From Pyrocephalus nanus (Eukaryota; Chordata; Aves; Passeriformes; Tyrannidae): a DNA stretch of 64,000 bases. A model generated the notes under the pieces. It worked only from the letters and a program-made list of their open reading frames with translations, was not told the DNA's origin and did no database searches. The DNA lies in the NCBI GenBank assembly GCA_038380795.1, contig CM076266.1, positions 32,748,145-32,812,144 of the forward strand, in the 5' to 3' direction. This document shows, one piece after another, positions 13,801-28,800 of this stretch. The translations under genes and the position numbers were made by a program. Positions within the stretch are counted from its first letter, which is position 1. Each line of letters begins with the position of its first letter.

Positions 13801-16800
13801 GAGAATATAAGAACTTCGATGTATTAGTTATCCTTTCATATCAGTGGTATCCTGGGGTGCATTAGGAAGATCACTGCCAGCAGGGCAAGGGATGTGATCC
13901 TGGCCCTCTACTCAGCCCTAGTGAGGCTGCATCTGGAGAGCTGTGTCCAGGTCTGGGCCTCTCAATACATGGAGCTCCTGGAGCTGATCCAGTGGAGTGC
14001 AGCAAAGATGATTAAGAGACTGGAGCATCTCTTATGAGGAAAGACTGAGGGAGCTGGGCCAGTTCAGTCTTGAGAAGAGACAACTAAGAGGGGACCTTAT
14101 CAATTTATCTATCTAAGTATCCGAAGGGAGTGTGTTAAGAGGATGAATCCAGGCTCTTCTTGATGGTGCCAAGCAATAGGACAAGAGGCAGTGGGAAGAA
14201 ACTGATGCATAGAAAATTCCACCTGAACACGAAGAAGAACTTCTTTACTGTGCAGATGACCGTGCGCTGGAACAGGCTGCCCAGAGTAGTTGTGGAGTCT
14301 CCCTCACTGGAGATATTCAGGAACTGTCTGGACGCAATCCTGTGCTCTAGGGTGACCTTGCTTGAGCAGGAGGGTTGGATCAGATGACCCCACTGTGGTG
14401 CTTTCCAACCTGACCCATTCTGTGATTTAAGTGCTAATTGCTGTGTTTCTTCTGTGAGGAAGTTTAAGCTGTGTCTTTGCAGCCTTTTTACATAACCAGA
14501 CCTATTCAACAGACTCTACAAGTGATTTGTTTCTAGTCAAATCATCAGAGAAAGCTGGTCTTTTAAGTGCTAATAATAATCAAAATTCAAGTCAGCAGCT
14601 GAACACAGATGAAGATGCAAATGTTTTCTCCCTTCAGTCTTACACCACAGGCAGTGATCAGTGTTTACTGACCTATAATCTTGCTAGGGTTCTGTCAGGT
14701 TTACTAATTCTCCTCTTGCAATAGCATGGACATTAAAAGAAGCAGCTTCACTACACTACGCTAGAGCTTCATTTGTAAAACTGTCTGCAGACAGTGTGAG
14801 CAGGAATTTCTGCCCATGTTATTGTCTGTATGCAGAAGCTTACTGAGGTCAGAAAAAAGGCCTTGAGTTTCATGGGCGCAGTAGGGGCAGGGAGAGCGCA
14901 TTTATCTCCACTTTCCAGTACATTTTTTTTATAGCGGAGGTGGTCTTGACACTACAGACCCAAATATTCATGCAGCAAGAGCTTTTTGTATTTTAGATGA
15001 GAGAGTGGGATAGTTCACAGGGGGGTAGGGGCAGTAGCTTCCTGGTAGGATGGATCCTCAGGTTTGCTGCAGAATGAGGCTGAGTTAGGTATGGCAAATA
15101 CATCTCTAGGGAGTCAAAGAATGTCAGTCTGTTTCAGCTTCTCCAGACTTACTTCCTCCCATAGTTGGGTAATTATAAAGATGTATGTTTCAAGAGGTCA
15201 TTGTTCATTTTAGCATACTGTTCTCTCGACTGCTTTCTCAGAAACAGCAGAATGATTTTGCTGAAACTTAAAATAAAGAGTGAACTTGCAGTAGATAACT
15301 GTTAATTTGAGTTGAAGTTCTCTAAGACTCGTTCTACAAAAATGTAAGAAAATAAGAAGGGAACATAGTTATTCATATATTTGTGTGTGTCTATGTATAT
15401 TTGTAATATAAATATGGATATTCAATGTTATGAATATTATATATAATTACTATCAGTGTTTCTGCCAACTTTAGCTTTAGTTCTGCGTTCTGGGCACGGA
15501 TATGTGAGTTGTTCAGCAGGTGTAGTACTCTAGCAATGGTTTTTGTCCTTTAGCATCATCAGGTGAAATACAACAGGCTAGTCTGGTGGCAAATCTCAGA
15601 AAAAAAATGAAGAAGAAGAACATTTTGATTATCTCTTCACAGTTAATAGTTACTATTCTTACTCCTTGAGGATCCTCCTATGTTGTCATTACTGAAGTTG
15701 TGTTGATATTCTTAGAAAAAAAGATATGGCTGAGTAGAATAGAAAGAACTCTTGACTTGTGGAAGTCATACATTCAGGATCAAGTTGCTGTTCATTAGAA
15801 AGATGTATTTTATGCTGTACAATTCTAATTGGCTGAAAGGATTGTGTTTCTACTTTCCTGGTAATTTTCTGAGCTTGATAAAATATTTTTATTATTTTAA
15901 AAGAATTGATATATTAATTGATTATTTTATTGATATTACAGTGTGAATTTGCTTCCATTTAATGTTTGGAATTCTTTGGAGAGATCAGAAATGATAATAA
16001 GGCAAAACAAGTTTATTACTTTAGAACACACTCTCGTGTATGTGTTGAAAATGGATTTTTCTTCTTAACAGGTTTAAAACCAGGGCAACGCAAAGTTTTG
16101 TTCACTTGCTTTAAGAGAAATGACAAACGTGAAGTAAAGGTTGCTCAGCTGGCTGGTTCTGTGGCTGAAATGTCAGCTTATCACCATGGGGAGGTGAGTA
16201 TGGGGGATGGTAAAGCTATGAGGACTTTAGCCCACATAAACTGTTAGGTAAATGTTTGTGGTATTGAAATTGCAAATCTATTGACTAGAAGTCTACTAAT
16301 CAGAAATTTACTTTCAAAGAAAAGGAAAGTATGTAGCTTAATAAGACTGGCTATTTCCTTTCTTTCCAAGTCTTTGTGCACAGTGGTGTCCCAAATACAT
16401 TGTGGCTTATGGAAAGATATTAGATAACTAATTGCCTGGGCAATTTTTAGATTCTCAAATCAAAGGAATATAGGAACTATGTACTAGGACAATTTTTGTC
16501 TGAAACAAGAAATATAGTATTTTAAGAAAGAAGCAGAGATGCTCTTCTTCAAAAACTTGATACTGTGTCAGAACAAAGGTTATTTCCAGCTCCTGTTTTG
16601 TTTATATTTATCTGAAATATTAGCAAGAGTTTACATATTAGCAGTCCAGTCCCTCCATCCCTTCTCCCTTTAAAAGCGATGAGCAGTGGCTTGTGCAGTA
16701 GTAAGTGCAGTCAGTTTGTGCCCCTGTGCTTCCTCCAGGCAAGTGCTTTAGAAAAAATTGAGCAGCTCAGGGGTTTTCCTAAGCATAGAATTTAAGGACA

Positions 16801-19800
16801 CTTAAATCAGGGAGGCAACGTGGAAGAGGAAGCATCATGTTTTGCCAGCAGCCCTTGTAATAAGTTTACAACATTCCTTTCTCAGGGAGACTGCTTTTTT
16901 AAAAATTTACTTCAGGTTAGTCACACAATTTTGGGGCATTAAAAATAGGTTTTACTGGCTAATTAGGAAAGACTGTCTCTACCTATTCTTCTCACTATTA
17001 CTATATATTTCCTCACAGCAAGCATTAATGATGACTATCGTCAATTTGGCTCAGAACTTTGTTGGAAGTAACAATGTGAATCTGCTACAACCTATTGGTC
17101 AGTTTGGCACCAGGCTGCATGGTGGAAAAGATGCTGCCAGCCCTCGCTATATTTTCACTATGTTAAGGTAACTACAAATGTAAAGCATGTAAAATGCACG
17201 CTTTTGGAAAGCCTTGTCATGAAATTAATCCTTTCACAGTACTTTTTTTTTTTCTTTCTTTCTTTTTTTGTGGAAGAGGAATGGGGAGGGATTGGAATAT
17301 TTTGATAGAAGCTTGAACTCTGCTTTGGGATCTCTAAGTGTGGTTTTGCACATTGATTTTTTTTTATGTGATTTTTCCATGCATAAAAGTCCAAGGCTGA
17401 AGACTGAAGGTGTAGATCACTCAAATTAGGTATCTATATTAAATTGTGACTTCTTGAAGTAACTTTCAGTTCCCCTGTTCAGTGTGAAATCTATTCAGTT
17501 TCACAACAGAAGGGGTGTTGCTACTCAGTGAGAAGTCCTGCCACTCAGCCTAGACTTCAAAGTTCAGATTGATTCTTTTACTTTTAGATGAGTTTCTTCA
17601 TATCAAACTAAATTGCACATAATTAATAATGAAGACCCTATTTATTAATACTGATTTTTCACATCTAGTAACTTGAAATTCAGTTTGGTGTGTAGAGTGT
17701 TAGAATGTGTTCCTTTACGTAAATTACAGTATTTTATGAATTATGTTGCTGAGGTTTTTTCCTAATTTCAGTGTGATATTTTGCCTAAAATTCCTTGTAG
17801 TTTCTTCTTTTCCTCTAATTGTAAGCTTTGTATGTAAGTATCAGGTTTTATTCCGTTTCTTATCTATGTTCTTTCTGTAGCAACCTAGTTTTGTACATTT
17901 CCCTTTTTGCATGAGGTGCTGGAAATCGTATTCACCCAGGACAGTGTTCTAGATGAGCAAAAGAGTCACCAGCAAAACTTCTGTAGCATTTTCAGAAACT
18001 GCTAGTCCTACACTTAAGCAAGGCAGTTTTGCAACTCTTTGCATACTGTGTTGCTCTGTTGCTGGGTGCCTCAATGTCACATTGAGCTGTGTGTTCTGAA
18101 TGCTTAAAAAATTTATATTTTGTGGATTTTAAATGTCATCAAGTTGCTAGTGTGTCAGGTACATGTATTATTGTGAAATAAACATCATCTGTTATGAACA
18201 CACTTTTCCATTTGGAAGAAATTCCTTTTCTCAGCAGGTGTGTACACTGGATTTTCAGCATCAGAATGGCAAAGAGAAAGAAAGACATAAAAATCTACAA
18301 ACACATCATATCTGGGCCCAAGGACTGTTAAAGCAATATGTACTTTACTTACTGGACTTGAGTTTAAATGGTTTTCTTCTTTCCCTTTTTCAAAGCCCTT
18401 TAGCAAGGCTACTTTTTCCATCAGTGGATGACAACTTGCTTAAATTCCTTTATGATGACAACCAGCGCGTGGAGCCTGAGTGGTATATTCCCATCATTCC
18501 TATGGTTTTGGTAAATGGAGCTGAAGGAATTGGTACTGGATGGGCGTGCAAACTTCCAAACTACGATACCAGAGAGATTGTAAACAATGTCAGACGGATG
18601 CTGGATGGCTTAGATCCCCACCCAATGGTAAAAATAACAGTATATATTGGTATTTTATATGTTTGTACTTACAAAATGAATTCCTGTCATTCTAGATCTT
18701 CATGGTTATTGGAATATCTGAGCTGGTTTGTCCCAGTAATTTTCTGTAGAAGCTTTACTTGACTGTTGAGGTGAGGAGGGAAAGTTCACCCTGAAGCAAA
18801 ACCATTGCAATTTGTAATTTTTCCAATTATTTTGGGGGACTTTTTTTTCAGCCTGCTGACTGTAAGCCTTTTTAGTTGAAAGTTATGGCATGACAGTAGA
18901 GTAAAAAGTTGTAGCACTCTTTCTTTTTGAAGGTATTACTACTTATCTTCAGCCAAACTTAATATTTTCTGTCTTGTTGGAATTGTTCTCTCTTTTATAT
19001 ATATCTGTGAGCATAGGAGAATATATTGCTGCTGCTCAAGATATTGCTGTTGCAAGCAGACTTATGAACTGCATCTAGCTTCTTTATTTAAAATTTTATA
19101 AGAAGTCCCAGAAGTGGTGTATACATGAAAAAATGTAAACAGGAAGATACTTGTGAACCCATAATATCTGTAACCAACAGATGAAGTACGGTTAATGTAA
19201 CCTTTCTTTTACAACTGATGAACGTTGCTACTTTGCTGTGTTTACCAAGTCAGAGAAGCAGAAATGTCTTCTCTACTTAGATCACAGTTCGCTGAGTGTG
19301 CAGTATCAATTTTCATGGCATAGTGAATTTCCTTTTGCAAATTCTTGGGAACAATGAGTAGATTTATTTTTTTTTAAATTAATGCAATCCATTGCCCTTC
19401 CTTTAGGACTCCTAGGCCTTCTGTGTAGTCTCACAGTCAATTGAAGCTTCACTGTGGTTGAAAGAGGCAGTTCTGCCTCCATCTAGCTCCTTTCTGTATG
19501 CTGGTATGTGTTTGTGTCCGCATGGTAAGCTGAATAAGGGAATCAATTCAGTTAAAAAAAATTCCCCACCGTGATAGTTAAGTTTTAAACTGGATGGGTT
19601 CCACTACCTTTGCCAAACAGCACAAAATTGAAAATTATTAGGGGAGGTAGCACCACTTCTGTGAAGTTATTGTGAGACTGGGGTGTTAATTTGCTTTCTG
19701 TTATGCCTTATTCTGTTTGGAGGTTTCTCTAGAAGAGAGAAAAACAAACAAACAAAGAAAGAAACCAAAACCTCACCACCTCACTGGGTTCAACTGTATC

Positions 19801-22800
19801 TTCTTAATCATTTTTCTGCTCTGTGGACATTAGGATACTTGGTCCTGTCACTCGCATGTGTGCATTCTATTTTTTCTGTAGTATTTTTCCTATGACTTCA
19901 GATTTTCACAGGCGTGAGAGGCTGGTTGATGGATTAGTGCAATATAAAGTGATAACTGTATGGAGTATGGGAAACAGGTATTTTCCCAACATTTTAGTAT
20001 AAAGATTATTATGACTTTCCTGTTTTTTCTAATTGCAGCTCCCAAACTACAAAAACTTCAAAGGAACCATTCAGGAACTTGGTCAAAATCAGTACGTAGT
20101 CAGTGGCGAAATATTTGTGGTGGACAGGAACACAGTAGAAATTACAGAGCTTCCTGTAAGGACGTGGACCCAGGTAAGTAAAAGTGAAATACATTTAAAT
20201 AAAATCAAAAAGCAATGAAGAGTTCCTCATTAAATTATTTAATCCTACATGTGCATGAATTTTTAACACAATTTCTAATGACTGCACATACATGGAAGAG
20301 AACGTGGCTTCATTCTTATGTGTGCTTTTGTAGAAGAGGGTTTTTTCTATTTGTGCCATTTACTGTCTGTACTATAAAGAATACGTGCTTCTGCTGAATT
20401 CTTAGTTAACCCACGTTAGAGGAGCTTTTTCTGTCCTTGTAGTTGCCTCTTTTTTTTTTGTGCTAGTCTGGGCCTGCATTTTGCAGGTTATGCTGGTTCT
20501 GTGAATTTTAAGTTGTATCAGAGGTAATGCACAAAGCTTTGAAAATTTATGTTGTTCAGTTGGTTTGCAATTTTAAGGCATTTAAAGTGTTTACGGTTTT
20601 TGCGGCTCTATTTTTCGTAGGTGTACAAAGAACAGGTTCTAGAACCTATGCTGAATGGGACTGAAAAAACTCCAGCATTAATTTCTGACTATAAGGAATA
20701 CCACACTGATACGACTGTGAAGTTTGTCGTGAAGATGACAGAAGAAAAACTTGCACAGGCAGAAGCTGCTGGATTGCACAAAGTCTTTAAGCTTCAAACA
20801 AGTCTTACTTGTAATTCTATGGTAACTTTTTCATGTTTGGCTATCAGAATCCCTACCCTTGTGTGTTGTAAACTCAAATGTTTTGTAGTATGCTTTGGTC
20901 CTCGACATTGAACAGTGCCCTGTTTGTTTGAAATTGTTTGAACAGCAGAAAATTTGTAGTGGTGACAAACATGATGAGTCCTGATGAGTCTTTCAAATAA
21001 GACAGGCCTGGGGTGGTTGCTTTCCTGTAACTGAAAATTTCCTGTGCAGCTAACCAAAAGTGCTTAATGTAAAGTAGATCATACAAATAACTTTCTGCCA
21101 CGTTATAATGAGATTTGAGTTTTGAACTTGAGACAAGTTATATTTTCAAAATGGCACTTCATGCAGGACTGTTACTCTTCTAATAAGAGTTAAATGATCC
21201 AATACTTCCACCAACATAAATCCAATTTTAGTTTATCAGGTATAGCAAACACTGTAGTTAAGCTGCTAAAGACATAATAGTGTTGTAAATTACTGACCAT
21301 ACTAAGAATGTGAATAAAGAGGGATTTGAATTATAAGGTAATTTCTGCCAGAAGATTTCCAAACAACCTGTCTTTACAGATACTGAAAAACAGTTGTTTT
21401 TTTTGTAATGGCAGATGCTGCTTTCAGATATTATCACAAAGCACAAATGTCATTGCTGTTGTTATTGTTGTATACATCAAAAGCTATGTGAGAATAGCTA
21501 AAAAATAAATTAAAGACCATGGAACTGGAAGAGGAAACAGGCTTTGCTCAACCCATTTTGTAGATTGTACTTTAAAAGCAAACCTACCAAATTAAGGGGA
21601 TGGTATTTCTCACACATTTTAAACAATTGTATGAACTGCTGTGAGAATCTGTTGTCAGTTTTATCTTTCACAGATTACAAAATGTTTTGCAGCTTAATCC
21701 TGTGTTTTTTTCCTCCTGGAATAAATAATTAAGGGCCACTTTCTGTCTGTGTGTAGGAGTTAATCTGCCCTAGTGTAAGCGTCTTAAAAAGTTATTCGAG
21801 CTAGTCATTGTCCCCCAACTCCCAAATAGCTGTTTTGAATGGATGAATTGCCCTCTAGAAGGGTTTATTTCTTTCAGTTGACTTTGGAGGGCATTGAGCG
21901 TGACTAGTTCACCTATAAATGTCTAAACTGGAGATGTCAGAAGTTAGGCAGGATTGATTCCACCTATCAAGTAACAATGATTTCTTACTTTGTGCTTGAA
22001 CTTGAAGGATGGTAGTTTTCATAGTTGAAAAGTAACAGATTTCACAACTGAACTGAAAGATTATTATGGATTATTAAGCTTTTTAACTGTTATGTTAAAT
22101 AGTTGTGAGTCATTAGTTGCTACTGGACTTGTGCTTTAATATTTAGATAAAATTAATCTTTTAACTGTTATGTTAAATAGTTGTGAGTCATTAGTTGCTA
22201 CTGGACTTGTGCTTTAATATTTAGATAAAATTAGTCATTCAGTCAATTTAAGCATATTTTTCTACATAGCTGTCTTTTTGTTTGACTGTGTTACCATAAA
22301 TCTCATTCTTAAAACTGCTTATGAATAAAAATAAAACCTCTCTAGCTATGTGCTGTGTAGTTCCACAGTAGTGTTTGAGTTCACAGTCTTCAAACCTACC
22401 ACTTTTTGTATGGTGCCTTTATATGTGCAATAGAAATCAACTTGCACACAAAGGTTAACAAAGTTTGAGTTATGCAATCTCTCTCAAGAAGTGTATTGTG
22501 TATACACTTTATAGGTGCTGTTTGATCACATGGGATGTTTGAAGAAGTATGAAACTGTGCAGGACATCTTGAAGGAGTTCTTTGATTTGCGACTACATTA
22601 TTATAGTTTACGCAAGGAATGGCTTGTGGGAATGCTGGGTGCAGAATCCACCAAGCTCAACAATCAAGCTCGTTTCATTCTGGAGAAGATACAAGGGAAA
22701 ATTACCATCGGTGAGTAAATAAAAGTTAGAATTGTTAACAGTGAAGGAAAACCTGGAAATTTAAGTATAGTAGAAAGTACTTGCATTCGAGACATTGATT

Positions 22801-25800
22801 TTCATGACACTGATTTTCCTTTTCTCCCTCCTCCTCCCCCTCCTGGTTGTGTGTGTGTGTCTTGTAGAGAACAGATCAAAAAGAGATTTGATTCAGATGT
22901 TGGTCCAGAGAGGTTATGAATCTGATCCAGTAAAAGCCTGGAAAGAAGCACAGGAAAAGGTAAGAATCTGAAATCTAGGCATGTATTTGATGCTGTTAGT
23001 GTTATAAATGATATTACTTGGTTCTGATGTTTGTTTTCCAGTAGTCTAACTTAATTTATAACACACATAGCACTTTAAAAACATTTTTCATTACTCCTTA
23101 TTGGCTTCCATTTTTAAAAAGAATTAAACATATAAAAAAATACAGTCATGTAATGTTGGTATTGTATGTGGGTAATTCTTAGAAGAAAACTAGATAATAC
23201 AAGTCTGAAAAATGGGAATGCAGAAGATCAAATTTCTTAATGTACCCAAATCAAAACTGGCAACTTGATTTCTCACTGACTGATCCAAAAAGTGCTGCAT
23301 CAGTTACCCCGCATATAAAACTAATTGCTAAATGTCATTATTTCTATATAACTTCCTCATCTATATAACTTCCTCATCAGTTTTCTGTAATGAAACATGA
23401 GTATTATAAAGCTATGAATTTTAAACTTACTTTAGTAAATTTGATCTTGACCTATATTTATTTCTGGTTTTTTAAAACCCAAGAAGTTTTTTTTGTTCCA
23501 AAAGAGATATGTGGCAAGTTTAATTTCACACATTACTATGGGGAAGGTGGGACCACTTTGAAAAGAAGCTTCAAATCTCTGTCAGCCACCGCTTTTCTGT
23601 GACTTTGCCACTGCTTTAGCTATTTGTTTTCATTCATATTTGATTTGATTTGGGGTTTAATACTTTATTTCAACTCTGTGCAGTGTATTGTATTTTACAG
23701 CGAAAAACTATTATTATGAGAAATTCTGATTTACTTCCAAACCTCAGTTTGTACATTCAGGGTATTGATACCTATTCTTGCCCTAAGGATTGTGCTTATT
23801 TCTAAAGGAGCAGATATGCATGAATATCCAAAGGGCAAAGGTCTCAGCCCTGTGAGATAGCTGGGGTGGTACCAATATCTGTAGCCAATAGCATACAAAG
23901 CATATGGCTTAGCATCAGGTTCAAATTTGTTTCTTAAATCAAATGATTAAGTAATCCAACTACAGAAGGTCACAGGGACATGGCCTTTTGGAAAGATCCA
24001 GAAAATGTTAAGGTTACTCAGTCTGTGAGGGCATACCTTACTACTCTGTGATAGTGCTGTGGAGCAGTGTTACAGTTCACGCATAGAGCTAAGATTGTTA
24101 ATACTTGTAATGGTGAATATTTCACTCCAGGCTGCAGAAGAGGAGGACTCACAGAATGCCAACGATGATGCTTCCTCTGCTTCTGGTGCAACTTCTGGCC
24201 CTGACTTTAACTACATCCTAAACATGTCTCTGTGGTCACTCACGAAAGAGAAAGTGGAAGAGTTAATTAAGCAGAGAGATTCCAAGGTTGGTACACCATG
24301 GAAGACTTATTTGAACTGATATAGTAATTACTGATATGCATAATGGGAATGTTCAGTTTTGATGGCATTTACTTCAGTTGTGACTTACATTCTACATACT
24401 GCTTTCATGTTTTAGGAGAGAGAACTAAATGACCTTAAAAGAAAATCTCCTTCAGATCTTTGGAAAGAAGACCTAGCAGCCTTTGTCGAAGAGCTTGAAG
24501 TATGTTTTACTTTGCATATATTTCTAAAATGTTAAATTTAAGTTAATTAAACTAAAATCATTAATTAATAGAAATAATTGAAATTTAAGCAAAATCATTT
24601 AAAAATACCACATTTTGATTTAAAAGCAGATACACCTCCAAATATAATGTTAACTTGGAAATCAGTAATGGTTATTTGTGTTCCTACTTGTGTTCCTCAG
24701 GGATTGTTTCTTGCACCTATACAGTTTAATGTTATTTCCAAGTCAATGATGATAAAAGAAAAGTAACCAGGAGAAAGTTAGTTTTCAAATGACACAAAAA
24801 CCTGGGAGTAGGAACTGGTTATGTCAATAATTACAGTAGTTACATAATTACATAGTTACATGATCTAATTGTTTGTTAGGCAGTAAGTATTTTCAAATGC
24901 AAAGCTGTACATTTGGGAATGGAGTGTGGAAACCATAAATACCATATGAGAGGCCCTTACTTTGCCTCATCAGTAACTCTGGAAAAAGATAAGGTCCTAC
25001 TGGTGAATAACTTGAGGAGCTTCAGCTTCCATTGTTGCCTGAAAAGGGCTGATGCAATCTTTTGAAGTGACACAGGGTAATACAAGTAAGACATTTGTTT
25101 TATTTCTTTGTGTATTAGTGGTAGAGCTGCAATTGGAAATGTTCTGCTCCAATGTCTGTATTTCAGCTATAAGTTCATACTGTGAAGAAAGCTGATTAAA
25201 GGATTGGAAAATGTGCCTTAAAAATTACTCTAGAAAACTTATGAAGCCTTATGCTCCACGTAAAAAGGAGTTGAATCTTAAATAATCACCACATTCTCAT
25301 TAAAAAATAATGTGTTCCCCCCCCTTCCATCCTGCCTCCCCTTGTTTGTTAGAAAGTAGAAGCACAGGAAAGAGAAGATGTTTTGGCTGGCATGGTTGGC
25401 AAACCAATAAAAGGCAAAGTTGGTAAACCCAAGATGAAGAAACTTCAGTTGGAAGAAACCATGCCATCACCATTCGGCAGAAGAATAGTTCCACAGATTA
25501 CATCTGCCATGAAAGCTGATGCCAGTAGGAAGCTGCTGAAAAAGAAGAAGGTAAACCAAAACAATTGCTATAGTTGGATTATTTATTACTGAACTGCTAT
25601 ATTTTTCTAGTTTGGTAGCATAAAACCAAATCACTAGGAATCATTAATGCTGTATTTATATTGTTTTGCTGACCTGAAGAAGTTTTTACTGGATTGTCTT
25701 TTACATTTGCAAGCCTCTTGTGACTGCTTATTGTTCAGATGATTTTATTGAGATAACTGCTTTGCAAGACTATTCAACAAATGTCAGTATACTAGTCTAC

Positions 25801-28800
25801 TTTCATTTATTATCATCTACAAAACTATTAGAGTTCTATCTTGAAATATAAAGGTGTAATTTATTTTATTTTGCCCATTTTAGGGAGAAAGTGATTCTTT
25901 AGCAATAAAAATGGAATTTGACGAAGAATTTGGTGGCGTGCCAGCTGAAGGGGGTGGGGATGACTCACTGAATGCATCAGCTGCAGCAGCTAAAACTCCT
26001 AAACCTAAAAGAGAGAAGAAGGAGCCTGGTAAGATCCTTACACAGCAATGGTTACTTTAGGACAGCAATAGTTACCTTAGTTGTGTACAGTAACTGGGCA
26101 TGAAATACTTTTTTAACACATAGAAGGAGGGGAAATACAGCACAATAATCACAATTTCATCTGATTTTCTTCCCTAAAAAGGTGTGTAGAAATATTTGAA
26201 ACTTCTCTGCCAAAATTTCTTTTTGTAAGCTGCCTTCCTGGGGGTGGTGGATCTTTCATTTTCTACGTTTGAATTTTTGGAGTGTCTAAATCTTTGAATT
26301 TGTGAATAGAAAAAAGTTTATTTTTACATAATAAGGCTAATTCAGTGCAGACTGAAATTTCTGATTTGTATGCTCTCTGATATTGAAGGACATGGCGTTG
26401 ACCTTCAGTCCAAGTAATAGTATAGATTTTAAAACTTGATTAAATGTATTTTCCTATTGACATATTCGGTTATTCTGACTTTTAAAAAGTTATGAGTGCT
26501 ATGGCTTGGCAGACTGACCAATGTCTATGCTCACTTACCTTTTTCCTCTGTTAGCTGGAATTTATTATTGCTCTTTGAGAAATACATAGTAATGGGGAGG
26601 CAGCAACAAAAAAGAAAGCTAAAGTCAGAAGACGAGGTTTAAGTATGAGGGTTTCTTTTAAAAAAAAGGAATAAAATGTGGTTACGCAAATAATTATTCT
26701 GAGATAAGATCTGGTTTTGATCTTTCAGGGGATTATCCAACCTGAATAGATTAACTGAGTGCAGTTACGAGTGACTTATCTATGTGCAGCTCAAATCTAC
26801 CTTAGCCAGTGATGAGCCCAGAGCAAATCAGACCAGCTTGACCTGAGCTTGCCCTGCAATTGAGTAACCACATTGTTACCCCCCACAACAGGGTATCCCT
26901 GCTTCCTGTGTTTATTTTATTTTTCCAATAATTGTTCCTGGTCACGTTCCCTGAATAATGGAAAACTGCATGTTCTTTTCATGGAAAACTTCTGCAACCG
27001 TTAAAAAAAAGGAAGTTTGACTGCAAAAGAGCCAAAACTTCAAATTAGAGACTTAAAGTTTTTCAGTCATGAAATAGATTTGTTTGGCAGCAGCAGGTCA
27101 GGTTCTGTGTGAAATGATTTCATCATGTTAAATCTTTCTGCAGGGAGGAAAAGAAAATTTAGATCATTTAAAAGAGAACTTTTTAAGATTAAAATTTGTG
27201 CATCATAAACAATTAGAAAAGAAGAAAATACTTTTTAACCTGACTGTAGTAAATGCTTTTACTTGTGGCAGGCACTAGGGTAAGAAGAACACCATCATCT
27301 ACAAAATCCAGTGCAAAAAAGGTGAAGAAACGAAACCCATGGTCAGATGATGAATCCAAGTCCGAAAGTGATTTAGAAGAGAATGAGCCTGTGATTATTC
27401 CAAGAGACTCTCTGCTTAGGAGAGCTGCAGGTACCCAAGCTTTTATGAACTGAGTGTTGTGATTGAAAGTTTCAACTACAAAACTACATTTTTGTTTGAC
27501 TGTAGCCTTCCTTCAGGGCCTTATTGTCTGTAGGTAGCTTGCATTACATTTTCTTCACTATCTGGTTAGCAAAAAAACCTGGTAATGTCAGAACTAGGAA
27601 CTTAAAAGTCAATATGAGAGATTTTGTAACGTGGTCCAGAAATCTTTTCCCTTACTCTAAACAGTAAAATAGAAATTACTCACAAAACTCTAGTGAATTA
27701 TACAAGAGACAGACATAAATACAGCATACAAGATAATATCATTGCAAACAAAAAAAAATTACTCTAATGCAGTTATACTGTCAAATAAGGCCCAAAAAGC
27801 TACTAAAAATTTATCAAAAAAATTCTGAAAAGTCCATGAAAAGTAAGACTAAAAGTTTGGAAAATATATGAGTATTACATAGCTTTTCAAAAACGCAGAG
27901 ATTTTTCTGGAAAATTGTTGATCAATTTTTCAAGCACTTGATGAGGGAAAATGTTCAAATGATGGATTCAAGAAAACTTCAGTTGTAAGTGAAGGATTCT
28001 CATTCCTTGAAAGTACTTATGCAGTGAGGTCTCTATAATTCCATTAGCTGAAGATGTCTGAGCAAGCCACAAATGGTGTTAGATGTTTGGTAACAGTTTT
28101 AAATTATGTCCCTTTATTCTTCCAGGCTGAAATAAGTTTATTATCTGCCAGTCTTTTGTCTTGTGTAGTCTGAGGCAGGGAATGTTTACCGACTTCCACT
28201 TTCGATTTATTTATGTATGTGTATTATGTTACATAAACAACTATCTTGAAATGTGTATATGTGTGATCTTTTTTTTTTTTTAGCTGAGAGGCCCAAGTAT
28301 ACTTTTGACTTCTCAGAAGAAGAAGATGATGCGGATGATGATGATGATGCTAACAATAATAATGATTTGGATGAGCTTAAAGTAAAAGCCTCTCCAGTTA
28401 TAAACGACAGAGAGGATGAATTTGTTCCTTCAGACAGTTTAGAAAAAGATGAATATGACTTCTCCCCAGCCAAGTCAAAGCCATCTCCAGAGTAAGTACT
28501 GTAACTCAACAGAGTTTCTTTACTAATAAATTTTTCAACGCAGAAGTGGCTGAACAAAACTGAGAAACTTCAGCCTGTCATTACTCTACGTGTACCATGT
28601 AAAATGAAATGTATACATGTCTGTGGAGGAATTAAAATGTATGTTATCTCAGCATTGCAATTGACCTATGCAAAGGTAAATGTGGCTTACCAGATTATCA
28701 TACACTGTTTGTAATATTATCTGTGAACATACATTTTTTTAAGATTCTCTGGTTTCTGTCTTGTGCCATCTGATACATTTTTGAAAAAAAATCTCAATCT

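Noticed and set aside
18163..18762. A 199-codon open frame on the + strand, the longest in the window
   Set aside because: It is the TOP2B exon 18396-18627 read on into both flanking introns; only the middle part matches the protein family.
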